Source: Lineus longissimus (Eukaryota; Nemertea; Pilidiophora; Heteronemertea; Lineidae). Taken from it: a stretch of 64,000 nt of DNA. Below the pieces are notes generated by a model. It was given only the letters and a program-made list of their open reading frames with translations, searched no databases and had not been told where the DNA came from. Position numbers and translations under genes: made by a program. Below are positions 58,701 to 64,000 of the stretch, one piece after another. The stretch's first letter is position 1, and every line of letters begins with the position of its first letter. The DNA lies in assembly GCF_910592395.1 (NCBI RefSeq), contig NC_088309.1:8064501-8128500 (forward strand). Direction: 5' to 3'.

Positions 58701-61700
58701 GAGAACTGGTCATTGTAAGGTTTGATTTAATAAAAAGGGGGCATGATTCCTCCCCTCACCATGTTAGTATTGATTTCTCCGTTAATTGCATCAACGTTCT
58801 CATTACTTGCACTCAACAAAATGGCCATTATTTCCAGGGTGCAGGGTCTAAGTTGATTAGTGCATCCAAGGACGCAGTGGATCACTTTTTTTAGTGAATA
58901 TCTTCTCTTGTGAGAAGGCTTGGGACGCCCAACTGATAAAGAGCCGGGATTTCAACTGCTGCCAACACATTTCTGGATTTTTTATTCGAGGAATGTCTTT
59001 TTGTTTTTCAAATAACGTTTTGCTATTTTCATTTTCGCGAATTGAGGTCATTCGCAAAATCAGTGAAAATACAACACCCAACAAGTCCAGTTCCTCTTGA
59101 GGAACATCTGTACAGCAATTCCAATTCATCGCCATCTTAAATGGACCTCAGTTAATTGGCAAAAACAAATTGGATGACGAAAATACTTTTCTCGAGAAAA
59201 TGCCAGGAACGAGAGGTTAAAAACAGTGATGAGTTTGCCTTGACGCTTTGACAGTTGAATGAAGCAGCATCATCCGAAAACATTAAGTGATCGAGCAATA
59301 ATGAAGAAATTCGTCAAAGCTATTGTTTTTGTTTTATTACTAGAAATCAGTACATTGAGTTAAGCCATTAGTGTCTGCAGATGCGAGCTGAATTATCTGG
59401 GAATGTGACATCTTCATCTCTCAGCTCAATGCAATTGTAACGTAAAAACACTTTCAAGGATAGAAAATTGGCGCAATCAATAAGTTTAACGTTTTGAAAG
59501 AGGATTGAATCGATGCCGAGTAAATGTTAGTTGTTTCCGCGTCATATTTCATTCAGGAAGACAATCGATGTAATCTCTTGTACAGAAGGTCTATTTTTTG
59601 GCTAGAGTGTTCTTTTGTAACCTATAACTCACACTGAAACAATGTTAAGGTCAGATGATCTGTTCTTATGATTTATATACTTGTAAAATGAAATGAGAAC
59701 CCTTAATATAACACACACTGTGTCTGAATCATGAAGAAGTTAGTAAAACAAAATCTTTAAAGTATACTGATTAATATTACAGGCAAAAAAGAAGTCTTAA
59801 AGTCTTACCTAACAAAGAGCGGTAATACTCTAATATACGATACGAAAACTATGATAATGGGATTATACTTGGACTTTAAGTTCTCAAACACTGCCACATA
59901 AAATCAAGGTATGAAATGAACGGATTTGCTAATCTTCAGCAAAACTGTGACATAAGAAGAAAGCCACCTAAGATAGCTCTATCAAATTCAGACAACTCTA
60001 TTCAAAGCGCTACCTCATTGCATCCCATCGATACAGTCCTTTGATCCTCGCGTGTAATGGATTCTGACTTGAAGGATTTCATTCCGTTGCGAAAGTGGAA
60101 TTGATCTCGACAAGGAAAGCTTGATGAATACAACCCTTTGAAATTCGGCTTGTTTACATCTATTAAAAGTACTGAACATGGCGGATATCCGAAATGTGTT
60201 GGTTACTTTCGCTGTTTATAGAGGCTGTTAAAAGGATACAAGAGGCTTACATTTTAATGCAGAAGCAATTTGTGAGCAAATGTACTTTGTATTTTAACAT
60301 GCTAATTGTTGCTGCTCATCAAATATCCATTTTTCAGTATATTTTGGTTGACATGGCAGATTTTTCCAGTAAAGACTCAAAAGTCTTATGTATTACTGAA
60401 GGTAATCTTAAACGGCTCAGAAGTTGAAACGGCTACCATCTCTGCATCTAAAGACTAAAGAGTCGCCACACCTGTTGTGATTTTTTTGAAAGTGTTACGT
60501 AACAGCAAACGCATCAGAAAAGAAAAGAACACATTTCAAGGTATTACACACGGTAGATGACACTTCCGTCGAATCAGAAGTTATCCAGCCATACCTTAAC
60601 TGATTCATGTAGTGGCTTCAAAAGCACACATTCCCATTCGTGATGAACATTTTAATAAGCACTGAACGGTGCTATACAGAGTTCATGTAATAAGCTTTTT
60701 TTTAAACTGTATACAAAACGGTGACTTGTGGATGCGCAAATAATCAGTTACCATCGAGAGAAATCTTTGGAGGGTGACTAAGGAACATTACCACTTCCTT
60801 TTCTTTCACTACAAAGTGCGACAGTTACTGTCACTCGATAATGCTATCTGAAATGAACGCTAGATGACATCTCCCGAGTCAGTCACTGGAACTGATTGCA
60901 TAAGATCGGGGGTCTATTTGGTTTCAATAACAAGTGCTCCGTAGACAGGAATGTATGCATCTGTTTGTAGCACAGTGAATAACAAAACAGCCAAGCTCGT
61001 GTCTTTCGAAATCAAGGCATGCAAAAGCTTTACTTTTAAGAATGAGACATTTTGTACACCAGTTTCTACATTGAAAGAACACGTTTTCTAACTTGGAAAT
61101 GTAAGATATCTACCAATATTGCTGAGTCACTTGATACACATCTTCAAAAACTATCAGTAACGTAGGTGAAACAAGGTTTAAGGTGACGCACTCTCCAAAA
61201 TCTAAGTTGAACAGTGATGTCAGTGTTGGAGTTAATCCACTGTGACTTGAACACTGAACAGTATTAATAACAAAACTTTTTTCAAAATTCAATTTCCCTC
61301 ACGAAAGGCATCCAACAAGTTGCTTGTAGACTTCATTTTATACCATCATCTACGATGCAAAAGAATTTTTTCCTAAGGACATGCCACATCTAAGGTATAA
61401 TCCCTATGATCGAGAAAACACGCAAAGAAGAGTTTCTAAAGAATATGTAAAATGTGTATTTTCCCCTCCCTCATCTTCAGTAGAATGACATACACAGAAG
61501 CAATGTCAATCGGAGCTAAGATTTTGCATCCTAAGGACTTCTAAGCTAACTTTAACCTTAGCTAAAATAAGTCACTGGCTTCAAGGTTTTCCTGGTTTTG
61601 AAGCAAATTGCTCATTTGCGGGCCAACAGCCTTTTGAGTTTCTCAAGAAGACATCGAAAAAGGTTTCCTTAATAAGGAATTTGAAAAAGTACCTTAAGGT

Positions 61701-64000
61701 AGTGATGTGTTCTCTTTAGCGCGGTTAGATGAAAAGGACTTGAGATTGCTTCTGTCTCATTGTATCTTCGAGCTGCTGGATGCTTCGGTTAATTGGCTAC
61801 AGTACCACAGGGTCTCTCCAGGGGACGATCACCGACAGGGTAACGGGACAAATCGCGGTGTCACTTAGGTGGTAGACCGTGGGGAGGGCGCTACGAAGCC
61901 TTTCATTATTGATGACCCACCTAGGCGACAGCGTCATATTTTTACAAGAGTTTGAAAGCGAATAGCCTACTAAGACTAATATCCTGATCTCGGTCGTCTT
62001 ATCTACTATATTAATTAGTTATCATGACGACACTGACTCATATCAATAGATGAGCTAGAGTCAAGAATTCCACTGGTCGTGACAACGAGATTTTCAAATT
62101 CGTTTTCAAACAGCGATGTGCATTTCTGTAATCTTTGACACAAAAGATGCGCTCGACATCACCAGATCTACAGCAGAATTTAAATCCACATTTTTGATTC
62201 AGTTCTAGGTTAAATTTATTCAGGTAATTACTTTCAACTCTGGTGGCCTTGTTACACCTCTTATAACAACTAAGGTACGCCCTTTGTCAGTGGTAATGAT
62301 AAAATACGCTTTTTTGCAATTTCGATTTCCGTAGAGTTGGGGACATTCTAGCGTATAATTGAACCACGTGGAATGACTCAGCAGAAATCGTTTTACTTTT
62401 GAACCTGAACAAACTTCGATGTTACTGTTAATGGTTTAAGACCATCTAGGGTATTCATCATGTAATCACTTACATGACCCATAATGGGACTGAACTGTCT
62501 GGCAGACTCTCATTTTTACAAATGAGCTCGTAATGAGGATGTCTATGTTTATTTTGTAAACTTTATTTCTCATTAAGACTGATATTGAAGGCAACGCACG
62601 ATTTTCATTTCAATTTAAGACTTAACGTCCTTTCTTGCAACACACATCGTTAAATCATGTTAGTATACCGTTTATACGAACCCCGAAATGGTACTCAGGC
62701 GTTCCCCAGATTCGCCTATGAGCAAACCTCAAATATAAATTTACTGTATTGAGTAAAACTAAATATTGCATGACAGTACAGAAATGTTGGTTGAACCTGC
62801 TGAAGGAAATCCTAGAACTGGCAGAGCCATTCCTTACACTAAAAGGCCAAATAATCTTGTCATAACCAAACCCTATTTGATTTGATAGTGCATTGTTACA
62901 TGGTAGCGAAGGCGTCGTCATATTTCCATGATCAAGGAACTCTTTGCAACACTATAACATAACCAGTAAATACTGATAACCACCTTGTAAAACGTACAGG
63001 GTGATTGAATGTCCTGGTCAGGTTAATTCACTGACCGGATATGACATCGCAATCCAATCCAAAGCTGCCATTGCCAAGTCCGGGGATGCCACTGCACAAG
63101 CCTTGATTCATACGTTCACGCAATCACTCAACGAATAAGACACAGTCCAAATATAATGACAAGAAAAATGATTTCGCATAAACTGAGGAAGCTGAACACA
63201 ATAGGAGATTCTTGTGATCTCTTGTTTCTCTCATAAGTTGATTCGACCACTTTTCCACGCGGTTGCTCTGCATCTTGGGTTAGTCAGAGTATTGTGAGTT
63301 AACCCATGTGCAATGAGATGGGGAAGAGGAAGGGAAGGTGGTGCCTTCAAGAGGAGCTCTCCTTAAGAATAGGAAGCTTAGTAATAAGACGGCAATAGTG
63401 GAAGACCTTCATTGGTGGAAGCTCTATCTTCTTTGATCAATGCAGAGACACAATTGACATTCGGGACATCTTCTCTTTCTTCAGCATTCAAAATGTGTAA
63501 AGGCATAAACCTAAATGACATGAAACTTTATCGCCATTTCGAAAAAGAGATTTCGGAACACCTCAATTAATAATATAGCAACGTTCGGTTAACGAAGAGT
63601 TAATTCTTGTCGCCAACAAATGAATGTTACCGGCAATCGAATCGATGGCGCCTAAATATCCCTTTCAAATCGCTTTATATTGCAATGCATGTTGATTTGA
63701 AAGGTACAACATGACATACAATGAGTAGTTCCATTAGACAGAATACGTAATAAGCTGGGTGTTACAAAGAAATATATTTTTGTTATTACACAGCGCATGT
63801 GAATAAGTTTCAGCTTAATTTCGCACGATTATTTCAGTGAATTCCTTTCTTGTGGCGATCTTTCTTGTGGTTGCCAGTTCTCCAGGCTGTATGTTTGTGT
63901 TGACCGAAAACAATTAAAGGGTTTTTCAAACACTCAATAGCTTTATTTCTAAGGGTGTATACCTAATATCGAGCGACAGAAATGATACCGAATTTATAAG
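49738..64000. other. No recognised gene
   Basis: About 14 kb of AT-rich DNA. The longest open frame (51834-52181, minus, 115 codons) has no recognisable domain. (ACA)n low complexity lies near 56400-56425, and one CGCGAAAAT-type repeat at 59031-59070. A GC-richer patch at about 61790-61935 contains GTCACTTAGGTGG facing CCACCTAGGCGAC. No RNA gene or transposase frame was seen. Confidence 0.55.
59031..59070 (+). repeat. CGCGAAAAT-type dispersed repeat, copy C
   Basis: ATTTTCGCGAATTGAGGTCA, then TTCGCAAAATCAGTGAAAAT. Aligns over about 40 bases with 45330-45376 and the end of 48780-48999. Confidence 0.55.

Noticed and set aside
60178-60427. ACATGGCGGATATCC and GACATGGCAGATTTTTCC start-like contexts with a 77-codon frame
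   Set aside because: Good initiation contexts, but the product has no domain and no following exon was identified.
61861-61932. Inverted GTCACTTAGGTGG / CCACCTAGGCGAC as a transposon end pair
   Set aside because: Arms of only 13 bases with two mismatches and no target duplication; not enough to call an element.

Overview
This window is animal nuclear DNA, most likely from a marine bilaterian invertebrate (lophotrochozoan or invertebrate deuterostome; the sequence does not settle the phylum). Evidence: AT-rich DNA, short phase-consistent exons with GT-AG introns, two animal-specific protein families, many small inverted-repeat elements, and strong over-use of the palindrome TACATGTA. There are no operons, bacterial promoters, CRISPR arrays or rRNA genes.

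Two protein-coding genes are clear and converge tail to tail. Gene 1 (+, 7182-15501) is a matrix metalloproteinase with eight exons in the window: a complete zinc catalytic domain, a proline/arginine-rich hinge, a hemopexin propeller and a short hydrophobic C-terminus that suggests membrane anchoring. Its signal peptide and cysteine-switch prodomain were not found in the 7 kb upstream. Gene 2 (-, 36613 down to 27896) is a DEG/ENaC-family channel reconstructed from eleven exons whose phases all match (930 codons plus stop, first exon(s) missing). It has both membrane segments, the cysteine-rich extracellular domain and a GSS selectivity-filter motif.

The most unusual observation is in gene 2. 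One 1510-bp exon puts about 450 extra, cysteine-free residues with nine N-glycosylation sequons and a furin-like RRERR site between the conserved CxCPxxC region and the strand leading into the second membrane segment. The usual cytoplasmic His-Gly gating motif before the first membrane segment is also not seen.

The 12.4 kb between the two genes holds a decayed C2H2 zinc-finger array (about 18.2-18.7 kb), a 493-bp terminal-inverted-repeat element with a 9-bp target duplication (19.4-19.9 kb), a 221-bp near-perfect foldback element (26.7-26.9 kb) and a diverged repeat related to one at 46.5 kb. From 36.6 kb to the end of the window no gene is recognised. That stretch holds a 4 x 54-bp minisatellite, a tRNA-like SINE head, a dispersed CGCGAAAAT-type repeat and degenerate tandem repeats; the missing 5' exon(s) of gene 2 probably lie there or beyond.
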